Shown here: positions 1 through 7,449 of the stretch, in pieces
How the letters are laid out: each line of letters opens with the position of its first letter
Numbering within the stretch: position 1 is the stretch's first letter
Assembly: GCA_016297585.1 (NCBI GenBank)
Contig: JAEDGJ010000071.1
Span: 1 to 12,071 of the forward strand
Length of the DNA: 12,071 nucleotides
From: Clostridiaceae bacterium
GTDB lineage: Bacteria > Bacillota > Clostridia > Oscillospirales > QAMX01
Reading direction: 5' to 3'
The notes under the pieces: model-generated
Databases searched by the model: none
What the model saw: only the letters and a program-made list of their open reading frames with translations
Told to the model about the DNA's origin: nothing
Position numbers and translations under genes: made by a program

Positions 1-1371
1 AAAAAGACCGGGATCATCCGGGATTTCACGACCGGCAGCATCGGACGGGAGCTGCTGCTGTTTTCCGTCCCGTTCATGCTGTCGAACGCGCTGCAGGTGC
101 TGTATTCGATGGTCGACATGGCCGTCGTCGGCAACGTCGTCGGCAGCGCGGGACTTTCCGCAGTCTCGACCGCGAGTCAGGTCGTCAACTTCATGACCAT
201 GCTCTGCGTCGGCTTTGCCACCGGCGGGCAGGTCTACATCTCCCAGCTCATCGGCGCGGGACGGCGGGACGCGCTGCGGGCGGCGATCGGCACGCTGTTT
301 TCGCTCGTCGCGCTCATCGGCGCCGGGATGACCGTGCTCGGCACGGTGTTCGCGCGCGTTTTCCTGCGCTGGCTCTCGACGCCGGCGGAGTCGTTCGACA
401 TGGCGGTCTCCTATCTGCTCGTCTGCGCGGGCGGCATGCTGTTTACCTACGGCTACAACGTCGTTTCCGCGGTGCTGCGCGGCATGGGCAACTCGAAGAT
501 GCCGTTCGTGTTCATCGCGGTCGCGTCCGTCGTCAATCTCGTGCTCGACTGCGTGTTCGTGATCTGGTTTGACTGGGGCGTTACGGGCGCGGCGGTCGCG
601 ACGGTCATCGGGCAGGCGGTGTCGTTCGTCTATTCCGTCATCTATCTCGCACGGCGCCACGAGGCGTTCGGCTTCGACTTCCGCCCGGCGAGCTTCCGGA
701 TGGACAGAACCGCGCTGCGGACGCATCTGCGGCTCGGCATCCCGTTTGCGCTGCGCAGCGGCGCGGTCAATCTGTCGATGATGTTCGTCACGGGGCTTGT
801 CAACGGCGAGGGCGTCGTGGCGTCGGCGGTGTTCGGCGTCGGACTGAAGGTCGACGACATCGTCAACAAGATCTCCGTCGGCATCACCTATGCCGTTTCG
901 ACGATGGTCGGGCAGAATATCGCCGCCGGGAAGATCGACCGCGTGAAAAAGTCCGTCTACTGGGGCTGGGTCTACGCGCTGATCCTCTACGCCGTCTTTA
1001 CGCTCGTCTATCTGACCGAGGCGGAGGCGCTGTTCGGGCTGTTTACACAGGACGCCGCCGTGCGCGCGCTCGCGCCGGTGTTCGTCTCCGCGCTGGTGTG
1101 GAGCTTCCCCGCGATGATCCTGATGCGCGGCACCAACGGCTTTACGCAGGGCATCGGCAACTCGGGGCTGAGCCTCGCGTTTTCGCTGCTCGACGGCGTG
1201 ATCCTGCGCATCGGCCTGAGCTGGCTGCTCGGCGTCGCGTGCGGATTGGGCATTTTCGGCTTCTTTCTGGGCTACGGGCTTGCGACCTACGGGACCGCGA
1301 TCCCGGGCATGATTTATTTCTTCTCCGGTATCTGGAAAAAGCGCCGGATGCCGGAGCTGGCGCGGGAGTAA
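1..1371 (+). CDS. MATE-family multidrug/cation efflux transporter, 5'-truncated by window edge
   Basis: Integral membrane antiporter that in this family exports drugs or cationic metabolites in exchange for Na+ or H+. The reading frame is open from base 1 (the first visible residues are KKTGIIRDFTTGSIGRELLL), so the true start lies upstream. MATE proteins usually begin about 10-20 residues before the DFTTGSI-type motif, so probably only a few residues are missing. 456 residues are visible, close to the family's usual 440-460. The protein is almost wholly hydrophobic with about 12 predicted membrane segments. The opening 'LLLFSVPFMLSNALQVLYSMVD-AVVG' block (window residues 18-44) is typical of the family's first membrane segments, and a similar helix series follows in the second half (after about residue 240). 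The stop is TAA, and a phosphatase gene follows after 44 bases, probably on the same transcript. The substrate cannot be assigned. Family call is secure; the internal ATG at 76 is not the real start because the homology continues upstream of it. Confidence 0.93.
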   Translation, partial: KKTGIIRDFTTGSIGRELLLFSVPFMLSNALQVLYSMVDMAVVGNVVGSAGLSAVSTASQVVNFMTMLCVGFATGGQVYISQLIGAGRRDALRAAIGTLFSLVALIGAGMTVLGTVFARVFLRWLSTPAESFDMAVSYLLVCAGGMLFTYGYNVVSAVLRGMGNSKMPFVFIAVASVVNLVLDCVFVIWFDWGVTGAAVATVIGQAVSFVYSVIYLARRHEAFGFDFRPASFRMDRTALRTHLRLGIPFALRSGAVNLSMMFVTGLVNGEGVVASAVFGVGLKVDDIVNKISVGITYAVSTMVGQNIAAGKIDRVKKSVYWGWVYALILYAVFTLVYLTEAEALFGLFTQDAAVRALAPVFVSALVWSFPAMILMRGTNGFTQGIGNSGLSLAFSLLDGVILRIGLSWLLGVACGLGIFGFFLGYGLATYGTAIPGMIYFFSGIWKKRRMPELARE

Positions 1372-1415
1372 AACGACAGAATTCGGGCGTACTGCCGGAT
1401 GGGAGAGGATTTACA

Positions 1416-2165
1416 ATGGAAATTCAGGGCTATCTTTTTGACAAGGACGGGACGCTTCTGCAGCTCGACACCTACTGGCTTGCCTTTACGGAGCACGTCG
1501 CACGGAAGGTGCAGGGGATGCTGCCCGGGGCGCGGGGGGAGGAGACGCTCGCGCGGCTGATGGAGCTCGCGGGCTTTGACCGGCAGGGGAAGGTCATCCC
1601 CGAAAGCCCCGTGGTCGCGGGCACGAACGAGGACATCGCCGTCATATGGCGGGACTGGCTCGCGGGCTGCGGCGTGCGGGTGCCGGACGGCTTCGTTTCC
1701 GACGTGACGGGGTGGTTTTGGACGGACTACGAGCACGGCGAGGTCGTGCCGACGACGCCGAAGCTCGCAGCGATCCTGCGGGAGCTCAAAAACCGGGGCT
1801 GCCGCATCGGCGTCGCGACGTCGGATTACTACGATTCGACGTGCTACTGCCTCGATAAGCTGGGGATTTCCGGCATGATCGACGCCATCTACTCCGCCGA
1901 CCGCGTGGCAAAGCCGAAGCCGGATCCGGAAACCGCGCGCAGGGCCTGCGAAGCGTGGGGGATCCCGCCGGAGAGCCTCGCGATGGTCGGCGACTCCGAA
2001 AACGACATGCGCTTTGCGCGTAATGCCGGATGCCGGGGGATCTATCTTAGCGCGGACGGGGCTCTGCCGCCCGGCGCGCAGCGGTGCATCGCGAGCCTCG
2101 ACGCGCTTCTGGACGAATCGCGCGAAAGCCGCACGCAAACCTGCAAACGGGGCGACAGTATGTAA
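1416..2165 (+). CDS. HAD-superfamily hydrolase, phosphoglycolate phosphatase-like
   Basis: Cytoplasmic 249-residue phosphatase of the haloacid dehalogenase superfamily, expected to hydrolyse a small phosphomonoester. All four HAD motifs are visible: motif I FDKDGTL with nucleophile Asp9 and acid Asp11, motif II GVATSD with Thr135/Ser136, motif III Lys166 in KPKPDP, and motif IV VGDSENDM with Asp193 and Asp197. About 110 residues between motifs I and II fit a helical C1 cap as in Gph-type enzymes. The start is the ATG at 1416, placed by the GGGAGAGGA ribosome binding site at 1401-1409 and by motif I beginning eight residues in; the frame is open further upstream inside the MATE gene but has no family similarity there. 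The gene follows the transporter by 44 bases and is probably co-transcribed. Substrate is unknown: phosphoglycolate is only the best-known one for this subfamily. The polar C-terminal tail (after about 232) is nonconserved-looking. Confidence 0.9.
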   Translation: MEIQGYLFDKDGTLLQLDTYWLAFTEHVARKVQGMLPGARGEETLARLMELAGFDRQGKVIPESPVVAGTNEDIAVIWRDWLAGCGVRVPDGFVSDVTGWFWTDYEHGEVVPTTPKLAAILRELKNRGCRIGVATSDYYDSTCYCLDKLGISGMIDAIYSADRVAKPKPDPETARRACEAWGIPPESLAMVGDSENDMRFARNAGCRGIYLSADGALPPGAQRCIASLDALLDESRESRTQTCKRGDSM

Positions 2166-2263
2166 ATTTCTTGTATGCCGCAGGATTTTTCGGACAAAAA
2201 ATGCGGCGCAGAGACGTGGATACTGTCAAAACGGCCCGAAAAGACGTTCAACAGAATATCATC

Positions 2264-2290
2264 TTTATACCCAAATATAATTTTTGGAGT
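2264..2290 (+). promoter_or_regulatory. Putative activator site A (copy 1 of a shared 27-bp element)
   Basis: This stretch matches 7395-7421 at 21 of 27 ungapped positions, with the 15-base block TATAATTTTTGGAGT (2276-2290) differing there by one base (A for G). Its last base is the first base of the proposed -35 hexamer, so it covers about -61 to -35, the place where AraC-type activators commonly touch RNA polymerase. It contains a near-perfect dyad, CCAAATATAATTTTTGG (2271-2287, one mismatched pair). I infer that it binds the AraC-type response regulator encoded at 4008-5576; no direct evidence exists in the sequence. Confidence 0.55.
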
Positions 2291-2318
2291 TGTGCGCCGG
2301 AGAAAAACACGATATAAT
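2290..2318 (+). promoter_or_regulatory. Sigma-A-type promoter of the solute-binding lipoprotein gene
   Basis: A perfect TATAAT (2313-2318) sits 17 bases downstream of TTGTGC (2290-2295), a half-matched -35 box, as expected for a promoter needing an activator. Transcription would start near 2325, giving a leader of about 68 bases. The gene's ribosome binding site AAAGGGAGG lies at 2376-2384, eight bases before the ATG. Confidence 0.7.
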
Positions 2319-2392
2319 CAATATGATTTATCCGGGACTGTGGGTGTAACTGCGCCGCCGGAGAGAATCAAATTGAAAGGGAGGTCCCAAAG

Positions 2393-3784
2393 ATGAAAAA
2401 ACTGATCACGCTGCTGCTGGCTGCCATGATGCTTTTCTCCTTCGTCGCCTGCAGCGCCGGTACGTCCACGCAGACGACTGCTGCGACGACTGCCGCCACC
2501 ACCGCCGCCGCCACCACCGCTGCGACGACCGCCGCCGCGACGACTGCCGCGACGACCGCTGCCGCCACCACCGCCGCCACCGAGCCCGCGGATCCGAAGG
2601 CCGACTGGGCCGGCAAGGAACTGACCGTGGTTCTCGCCGTTACCGAAGCCACCAAGGATCAGAACTGGTGGGATACCGATATCTGGAATGCCGCGAATGC
2701 CTGGTCCGAGGAGAACGGCGTGACGCTGAACTTCCGCTCCGGCCAGGGCGTTGAGCAGCTGATGGCTGCGCAGGCTGCCGGCCAGGGCGTCGACCTGATC
2801 CGCCAGACTCCGTTCCCCTCCATCCCCGCTTCCGGTGTTGCGATGCCTGTCGAGGACTACCTCGAGGGCTATGAGGACATCTTCAACCAGACCGAGCTCG
2901 ACACCTGGCAGGGTCACATCTGGAGACTGACCAACGCCGAGTGCAACTACATCTCCGGTATGCTCTACAACGCGGGCCTCTTTGAGGAAGCCGGCGTCAA
3001 GACCCCGAAGGAATACTACGAAGAAGGCAATTGGACCTGGGAGACCTTCCTGGAGACCTGCCGCGCCATGACCCAGGACCTCGACGGCGACGGCGTGACG
3101 GACGTCTGGGGCTGCAACGTCAACAATCTGGCGCTGAACCTCGGCTACGCCATCGTCGGCTTCAACGATGACGGCTCCGCGTACTCCAAGATCGACTCCG
3201 ACGAGAACCGCGAGATCATGGAATTCATGTATCAGCTCTGCTCGGTTGAGAAGGTCATTCCGGACGCCTCCGTCGATCTCTCCACCATCAGCTGCGCCAA
3301 GGGCACCTGCGCGATGGAGCAGAACTACTCCCTGTACGGCAAGGTCGCGGATGACGGCTCCGCCATCATTCCGGTTCCGATGCCCAAGAAGACCGCGGAC
3401 AGCGAGTATGTCTCCCACTACATGAACGACTACGCCTACTATGTCGGCGCGGCCTGCGACGAGCCCGAGATGGCGGTCGACCTCGCGGCGTACCTGATGG
3501 TCAACGCGCATCAGCTCTACCGCGCGAAGCGCCTTGAGCTCAAGAACAACAACGATTCCATCGACCTCCAGTACATCCTCGACCTCGACAAGACCCTGAT
3601 GGCTGTCACCGTCAACGACTGGTTCACCATGTCCGGCGTTACGATCAACCTGCCGGCGAACCACAACGGCGACTACGGCATCATCTTCACCACCCCGACC
3701 GCGACCGCGATGGCGACCCTGGCCGAGAAGCATCAGGCGGAGATCGATACCTACAACGCAAAGTACGTCTACTTCACCGCGTAA
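2393..3784 (+). CDS. Family 1 extracellular solute-binding lipoprotein of an ABC importer
   Basis: A 463-residue sugar-type (family 1, LplA/YtcQ-like) binding protein expected to be lipid-anchored outside the membrane and to hand its ligand to an ABC permease. Residues 1-20 are a lipoprotein signal (MKK, hydrophobic core, FVAC lipobox with Cys20). Residues 24-63 form a Thr/Ala-only spacer built on a nine-residue unit. The binding domain starts near residue 70, with the family signature NWTWETFLETCRAM and an EF-hand-like loop DLDGDGVTD (229-237). ATG 2393 is set by a strong GGGAGG site. The gene has its own promoter and terminator and no permease directly downstream; the nearest permeases are 6.7 kb on, behind a two-component system. 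After the signal peptide every lysine codon is AAG, unlike the neighbours, which suggests high expression. The ligand is unknown; an oligosaccharide is most likely from family and context. Confidence 0.9.
   Translation: MKKLITLLLAAMMLFSFVACSAGTSTQTTAATTAATTAAATTAATTAAATTAATTAAATTAATEPADPKADWAGKELTVVLAVTEATKDQNWWDTDIWNAANAWSEENGVTLNFRSGQGVEQLMAAQAAGQGVDLIRQTPFPSIPASGVAMPVEDYLEGYEDIFNQTELDTWQGHIWRLTNAECNYISGMLYNAGLFEEAGVKTPKEYYEEGNWTWETFLETCRAMTQDLDGDGVTDVWGCNVNNLALNLGYAIVGFNDDGSAYSKIDSDENREIMEFMYQLCSVEKVIPDASVDLSTISCAKGTCAMEQNYSLYGKVADDGSAIIPVPMPKKTADSEYVSHYMNDYAYYVGAACDEPEMAVDLAAYLMVNAHQLYRAKRLELKNNNDSIDLQYILDLDKTLMAVTVNDWFTMSGVTINLPANHNGDYGIIFTTPTATAMATLAEKHQAEIDTYNAKYVYFTA
2474..2581 (+). 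repeat. In-frame Thr/Ala linker repeat, nine-codon unit
   Basis: Thirty-six consecutive codons (residues 28-63 of the lipoprotein) encode only Thr and Ala. From residue 32 they form three copies of TTAATTAAA plus a partial fourth, preceded by TTAA. The copies use different synonymous codons (ACG/ACT/ACC, GCC/GCG/GCT), so the amino-acid period is kept while the DNA repeats are imperfect. It acts as a flexible tether between the lipid anchor and the binding domain, as in many Clostridial lipoproteins. Confidence 0.85.
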
Positions 3785-3826
3785 CCTGATAAAAAAGCGC
3801 GTCTGCCTGCCGTGCGGCGCGAAAAT

Positions 3827-3866
3827 GTACCGCCTCCGCTCAAAGTTTTGAGCGGGGGCGGTATTC
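3827..3866 (+). terminator. Strong hairpin terminator after the lipoprotein gene
   Basis: Two 18-base arms (3827-3844 and 3847-3864) pair along their whole length with only G-T wobbles at two positions. The core is CCGCTCAA/TTGAGCGG, with an effective AGTT loop. The T-run that follows is short (TATTCTCT), so the strength comes from the stem. On the other strand an A/T-rich TTTTC follows, so it could work in both directions. It insulates the lipoprotein unit from the two-component operon. Confidence 0.75.
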
Positions 3867-3894
3867 TCTATGCGGCAAATCGGGGGAAGGGGGC

Positions 3895-3923
3895 TTGCAA
3901 ACTCCGAAAAAATTGTGTAAAAT
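3895..3923 (+). promoter_or_regulatory. Sigma-A-type promoter of the two-component operon
   Basis: TTGCAA (3895-3900) and TAAAAT (3918-3923) are separated by exactly 17 bases. The start would be near 3930, with a leader of about 78 bases. The 27-bp element seen before the other two promoters is absent here, so regulation by the encoded regulator is not indicated. Confidence 0.7.
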
Positions 3924-3993
3924 AGGAATGAGCCGATGAAAAACGGCCATATTCGCTTTGAAACGCCGCAAAACGGCAAAATATAGAAAAAAC

Positions 3994-4000
3994 GGGAGGA
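3994..4000 (+). promoter_or_regulatory. Ribosome binding site that fixes a GTG start
   Basis: GGGAGGA lies seven bases before GTG 4008. No in-frame ATG fits: the encoded MYRLIVVDDED must include the start of the receiver domain's first strand and acidic pocket, so GTG is the initiation codon. Confidence 0.8.
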
Positions 4001-4007
4001 TTGCGCT

Positions 4008-5576
4008 GTGTACCGACTGATCGTTGTCGACGACGAGGACATCATACGCGAAGGGCTGTGCCTGGGCGTGGACTGGAAGAGCATGGGCTTTGAGGTTGCG
4101 GCGGACTTTGAGGACGGGGACAGCGCGCTTTCCTGGCTGGAGGAAAACGAGTGCGACGTCGTGATGACGGACATCATGATGGCGCGCACCGGGGGACTGG
4201 AGCTTGCGCAGCAGGTGCGCGGGAAGTATCCGGGCGTCCGGGTGCTGATCCTCAGCGGCTATCAGGAGTTCGAATACGCCAAGACGGCGATGCGGTACGG
4301 GGTGTCGGATTATCTGCTCAAGCCGCTGCGCACGGCGGAGCTGCGGTCGGTGTTTGCCAGACTCCGGGAGGAGCTGGATCGGGAGCGCCGGGACGAATCC
4401 ATGACGCAGCGCCAGAACCGGGAGTTCCTCGCGGCGGCGCGGACGAATTTCTTCCGGACGCTGCTTTCCGGACAGATCCGCTCGGAAAAGGAGCTGGAGC
4501 TGCATCTGACGCTGCTCGGGCTGCCGCGCGGGCTCTGCGACAGTCCGCTGTTTCTCTGCGCGGCCGAGCGGCAGGGAGAAGCGGGAGAGGACTGGATCGA
4601 GCGGCTGACGGAGACCCTTCCCGAGGAGGCGGAGGGCTGCCGGCTCTTTGCCCTTCCCGATTCGCAGGAGCGCTGCCGGCTGCTGATTGCCGCCCCGCCG
4701 CTGCAGGGACGGCTGGACAGCGCCGCGGAATACCGGATCCGGCCGGTGCTGGACCGCCTGGAGGAGCGGCTGGGGGTCTCTCTGCGCCTTTCCCGGACGC
4801 TGCTCTCGACGCGCAGTCTGGTCGGCAGCGCGCACGAGGACTTTGAGTCGCTGGACGCCGCGGAGCGCATCAACGAGGCGGCGTCGCTGGCGCTGATGTC
4901 GCGCTACAAGCTGTTCGTGCTGCGCTTGAACAACGACGATCAGGCGGGCATCGAGGAGCTTCTCGGCGCGTATATGACCGAGCTGGCGCATTTTCTCGAT
5001 CCGGAGGCGCATTTCGGGTATATGCGGTTCATGCTGAAGAGCCTGATCGCCTCCATCGCCGCCGATTACGGCCGCAGCGGCATCGATACCGCGGCGCTGA
5101 CCGGCGGCGCCTTCGACGGCTGCCGCCTGCTCGAGTGCGCGGACCGGGATGACCTGCGCGAAACGGCGCTCGGGATGCTGGGCAAGCTGCGTCAGGCGCT
5201 GCAGCAGCGCGAGACAAGCCCCAACTATATGATCAAGCGCATCGAGCAGTACATCCGCGAGCATCTGGACAGCGACATCTCCTCGGAGAAGCTCGCGCGG
5301 ATCGCGCATATGAATCCGTCGTATTTCGGACGGTATTTCAAGAAAAACACCGGCGAATTCATCAACGAATACATCCTCCGGCTGCGCATCGAGAAGGCGA
5401 TCGAGCTTCTGCGCGAGGGACGGCATAAGGTCGGCAGCATCTCCCGGATGGTCGGCTTCTCGAATCCGAAATACTTCTATTATCAGTTCAAAAAGAGCAC
5501 CGGCTATACCACGACGGAATACTGCCGCTATGTACTGGCGGGAGCGGAGGAACAGGAAGGCGGAGAAGCGCAATGA
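4008..5576 (+). CDS. YesN-type response regulator with AraC-family DNA-binding domain
   Basis: A 522-residue cytoplasmic transcription regulator, the output half of a two-component system. The N-terminal receiver (about 1-122) shows the acidic pair Asp8/Asp9, phospho-acceptor Asp55 in VVMTDIMM, Ser83 and Lys105. The middle section (about 130-400) is a long poorly conserved linker typical of the YesN group. The C-terminal AraC-type double helix-turn-helix spans about 406-511; its second helix-turn-helix carries the family-like VGSISRMVGFSNPKYFYYQF. All residues needed for phosphorylation are present. The stop overlaps the kinase start by four bases (ATGA), implying translational coupling. YesN-like regulators beside sugar ABC genes usually activate those genes; here the candidate sites are the 27-bp elements at 2264-2290 and 7395-7421. 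Family and role are secure; the targets are inferred. Confidence 0.95.
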   Translation: MYRLIVVDDEDIIREGLCLGVDWKSMGFEVAADFEDGDSALSWLEENECDVVMTDIMMARTGGLELAQQVRGKYPGVRVLILSGYQEFEYAKTAMRYGVSDYLLKPLRTAELRSVFARLREELDRERRDESMTQRQNREFLAAARTNFFRTLLSGQIRSEKELELHLTLLGLPRGLCDSPLFLCAAERQGEAGEDWIERLTETLPEEAEGCRLFALPDSQERCRLLIAAPPLQGRLDSAAEYRIRPVLDRLEERLGVSLRLSRTLLSTRSLVGSAHEDFESLDAAERINEAASLALMSRYKLFVLRLNNDDQAGIEELLGAYMTELAHFLDPEAHFGYMRFMLKSLIASIAADYGRSGIDTAALTGGAFDGCRLLECADRDDLRETALGMLGKLRQALQQRETSPNYMIKRIEQYIREHLDSDISSEKLARIAHMNPSYFGRYFKKNTGEFINEYILRLRIEKAIELLREGRHKVGSISRMVGFSNPKYFYYQFKKSTGYTTTEYCRYVLAGAEEQEGGEAQ

Positions 5577-7411
5577 AAAACCCCCTCGGCGCGCTCAATT
5601 CGCTGCGGACCTACCGGTTCCGGAGCCTCTGGCTGTTCAATTTCGCCGTGGCGCTCGTGCTGATCATCCTGCCGCTGACCGGCATCACGGTCTTCTCCAT
5701 CCGGCAGACGGGACGCCGGATGAACGAGCAGATCTGCGCCGCGAACGAGGAGCTCCTCGCCCGCTGCGTGGTCGCGCTCGACAACGTCGGCAGCAGCGCG
5801 GGGTATCTTTCGGATTATCTGATGGAGCAGCCGCAGGTCAGCAGCTATTTCGAGCGGCAGCGCCTGCGGCCGCTGCGGGAGGAACGGGTGCTCGCACTGG
5901 AGCGGGAGCTTGCGCGGATGAAGACGCTGCTGCCGTACGTCGACGCGATCCTGCTGATCCCGCAGGACGGGCGGCCGGTGGTGGACAGCCGCGGCTCCGC
6001 AGAGCTGTCGGAGTACTGGCAGCAGCTCTGGTACCGGATCTGCCTCGTCTATACCTATGACACCCCGTTTGCCATCGTCAGCGACCCGGAGACCCTGCTT
6101 TTCGGAACGCCCTACGTTTCCGAAAAGGGCATCGAGGGGATCCTCGCCGTGACGGTGAACATCCGGGAGATGTTTGCGAGCGTGCTCGACGAAAACGAGA
6201 TGAACGACCTGCACAAGTTCATCCTGATGGACATCTCCAACCGGATCCTGTACAGCAGCGACAGCCAGCCGCTGAATACGGATATGGGAAAGCTCTTCGA
6301 GCTGTCGAGCTTTATCCGCGCTACCGCCGAAAAGACCGGGACGGATATCGGCAGCTGGCAGGGAGAGCAGGTGGTCGTGTCCTACCGGATGTCCCGGCAC
6401 CATACCTATAAATATGCGCTCGTCACGGGGCTTTCCGCGTTTTCGGCCCAGCGGCGCAGCATGAATACGATGGTCGGCGTTCTGCTGGCGGCAGCCGTGC
6501 TTTTGAGCGTGCTGGCCGCTTTTGTTATCACCTATGTGACCTACCGGCCGGTATCGAAGATCCTCGGCGTCATCCGCGGCGAGGCGATGCCGGAAATCGA
6601 GGACGCGGGAAACGAAAACGAGCTGCAGTACATCCTGACCTGCATCCTCGGCACCGTCTCCGACCGGCGTCAGACGGACAGGGAGCTGCGGGAACGGATG
6701 CAGGCGCTCCGGCGCGCGCAGGTGATCGCGCTCCAGCTCCAGATCAACCCGCATTTCCTGTTCAACACGCTCGATACCATCCGCTGGATGACGGTGCGGG
6801 AGGCGGGAATGGACAACCCCGCCGCGCAGATGATCGAAAAGCTCGCGGAGATGTACCGCGCGACGCTGTCGAGCGAGACGATCGTCGTGCCGCTGTCGGA
6901 GGAGCTTTCCTCGCTGCGGCTGTACGTCGAGATCCTCGAGATCCGGCACAGCGGGCGCATCCGCTTTGTCTGGGACGTGGACGAGTCGCTCCTGCCCTGC
7001 CGGGTGCTCAAGCTCTGCCTGCAGCCGGTCGTGGAAAACGCCGTGCAGCACGGCCTGCGCCCGTGCTCCTACCGCGGCACGATTGCGATCGGCGCAAAGC
7101 GGCAGGGAGACGACCTGCTGCTGACGGTCGACAACGACGGCGTGCCGGTGCCGGAGGAGGAAGCGGAGGCGGTCAACCGCGACAACGCGGGCGCGCTGCG
7201 CTACGGCGGACGGCATATCGGGCTGCGCAACGTCGCCCAGCGCATCCGGCTGCTCTACGGCACGGAGTACGGCGCGACGATCCTGCCGCGAAACGACGGG
7301 ATACCCGGAACGTCCGTCGTGCTGCGGCTTCCGCTCGATCTGCCGTCGATGGAAAGCGACGGGAGAACGCAGGAAAACGATAAAAACTGCAGCATTGTTA
7401 CCAATGTATAA
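5573..7411 (+). CDS. YesM-type sensor histidine kinase
   Basis: A 612-residue membrane sensor that should autophosphorylate and pass phosphate to the regulator encoded just upstream. Membrane segments lie at about 19-41 and 299-322, framing an external sensing domain of about 255 residues; its length and strand pattern suggest a Cache-type fold, which I cannot prove by eye. After the second membrane segment comes a short HAMP-like linker (TYRPVSKIL) and a helical stretch, then the His_kinase domain with LQLQINPHFLFNTLDTIRW (His394), and an ATPase domain with N box VVENAVQHGL (Asn489), G1 box DNDG (520-523) and HIGLRN (548-553). The start ATG overlaps the regulator's stop, with GGAGA six bases ahead. 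Its last codons overlap the second 27-bp regulatory element. No terminator follows, so read-through into the next operon is possible. The extracellular signal is unknown, perhaps a sugar or a loaded binding protein. Confidence 0.95.
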   Translation: MKNPLGALNSLRTYRFRSLWLFNFAVALVLIILPLTGITVFSIRQTGRRMNEQICAANEELLARCVVALDNVGSSAGYLSDYLMEQPQVSSYFERQRLRPLREERVLALERELARMKTLLPYVDAILLIPQDGRPVVDSRGSAELSEYWQQLWYRICLVYTYDTPFAIVSDPETLLFGTPYVSEKGIEGILAVTVNIREMFASVLDENEMNDLHKFILMDISNRILYSSDSQPLNTDMGKLFELSSFIRATAEKTGTDIGSWQGEQVVVSYRMSRHHTYKYALVTGLSAFSAQRRSMNTMVGVLLAAAVLLSVLAAFVITYVTYRPVSKILGVIRGEAMPEIEDAGNENELQYILTCILGTVSDRRQTDRELRERMQALRRAQVIALQLQINPHFLFNTLDTIRWMTVREAGMDNPAAQMIEKLAEMYRATLSSETIVVPLSEELSSLRLYVEILEIRHSGRIRFVWDVDESLLPCRVLKLCLQPVVENAVQHGLRPCSYRGTIAIGAKRQGDDLLLTVDNDGVPVPEEEAEAVNRDNAGALRYGGRHIGLRNVAQRIRLLYGTEYGATILPRNDGIPGTSVVLRLPLDLPSMESDGRTQENDKNCSIVTNV

Positions 7412-7421
7412 TTTTTAGAGT
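7395..7421 (+). promoter_or_regulatory. Putative activator site B (copy 2 of the shared 27-bp element)
   Basis: Second copy of the element at 2264-2290: 21/27 identities ungapped, with TATAATTTTTAGAGT (7407-7421) nearly identical. In both copies the distance from the first T of this block to the first base of the -10 box is 37 bases. It overlaps the end of the kinase gene, including its TAA stop at 7409-7411. Proposed to bind the AraC-type regulator. Confidence 0.55.
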
Positions 7422-7449
7422 ATACAAGCGCCAAAACGTCTGCTATACT
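7421..7449 (+). promoter_or_regulatory. Promoter of the binding-protein/permease operon
   Basis: TATACA (7421-7426) and TATACT (7444-7449) with a 17-base spacer. The -35 box lacks the TTG core, fitting an activator-dependent promoter. Transcription would begin near 7456, with a leader of about 97 bases. An AGTATA (7419-7424) and the inverted TATACT of the -10 box form a widely spaced dyad of uncertain meaning. Confidence 0.6.

Noticed and set aside
1098..1415. N-terminal extension of the HAD hydrolase into the MATE gene
   Set aside because: The frame is open but the extension is Arg-rich, resembles nothing in the family, and the ribosome binding site and motif I both fit ATG 1416.
2176..2208. 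Hairpin (GCCGCA/TGCGGC) after the HAD gene as a terminator
   Set aside because: Only six or seven pairs around a 19-base loop and no T-run; not convincing.
3077..3103. DLDGDGVTD in the lipoprotein as a dockerin repeat
   Set aside because: It is a single EF-hand-like loop inside the binding domain; such loops are common in this binding-protein group and no second repeat is present.
3942..3980. Two small GCCG...CGGC hairpins in the two-component leader as a riboswitch or attenuator
   Set aside because: Four-base-pair stems with no conserved fold or terminator alternative; expected by chance in this composition.
2318..4189. 623-residue open frame on the minus strand
   Set aside because: It is antisense to the lipoprotein gene; the Gly/Arg-rich part is the complement of the Thr/Ala linker, it runs through the terminator, and it has no family signature.
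3840..5573. 577-residue open frame on the minus strand
   Set aside because: Shadow of the response regulator gene created by high GC and codon periodicity; low-complexity Arg/Gln/Leu composition and no ribosome binding site.
5528..7216. 562-residue open frame on the minus strand
   Set aside because: Antisense to the kinase, whose motifs are all intact; His/Arg-rich composition typical of a shadow frame.
7407..7412. TATAAT overlapping the kinase stop codon as a -10 box
   Set aside because: No acceptable -35 hexamer at 16-18 bases upstream; the TATACT at 7444 fits better. The same applies to TATAAT at 2276.
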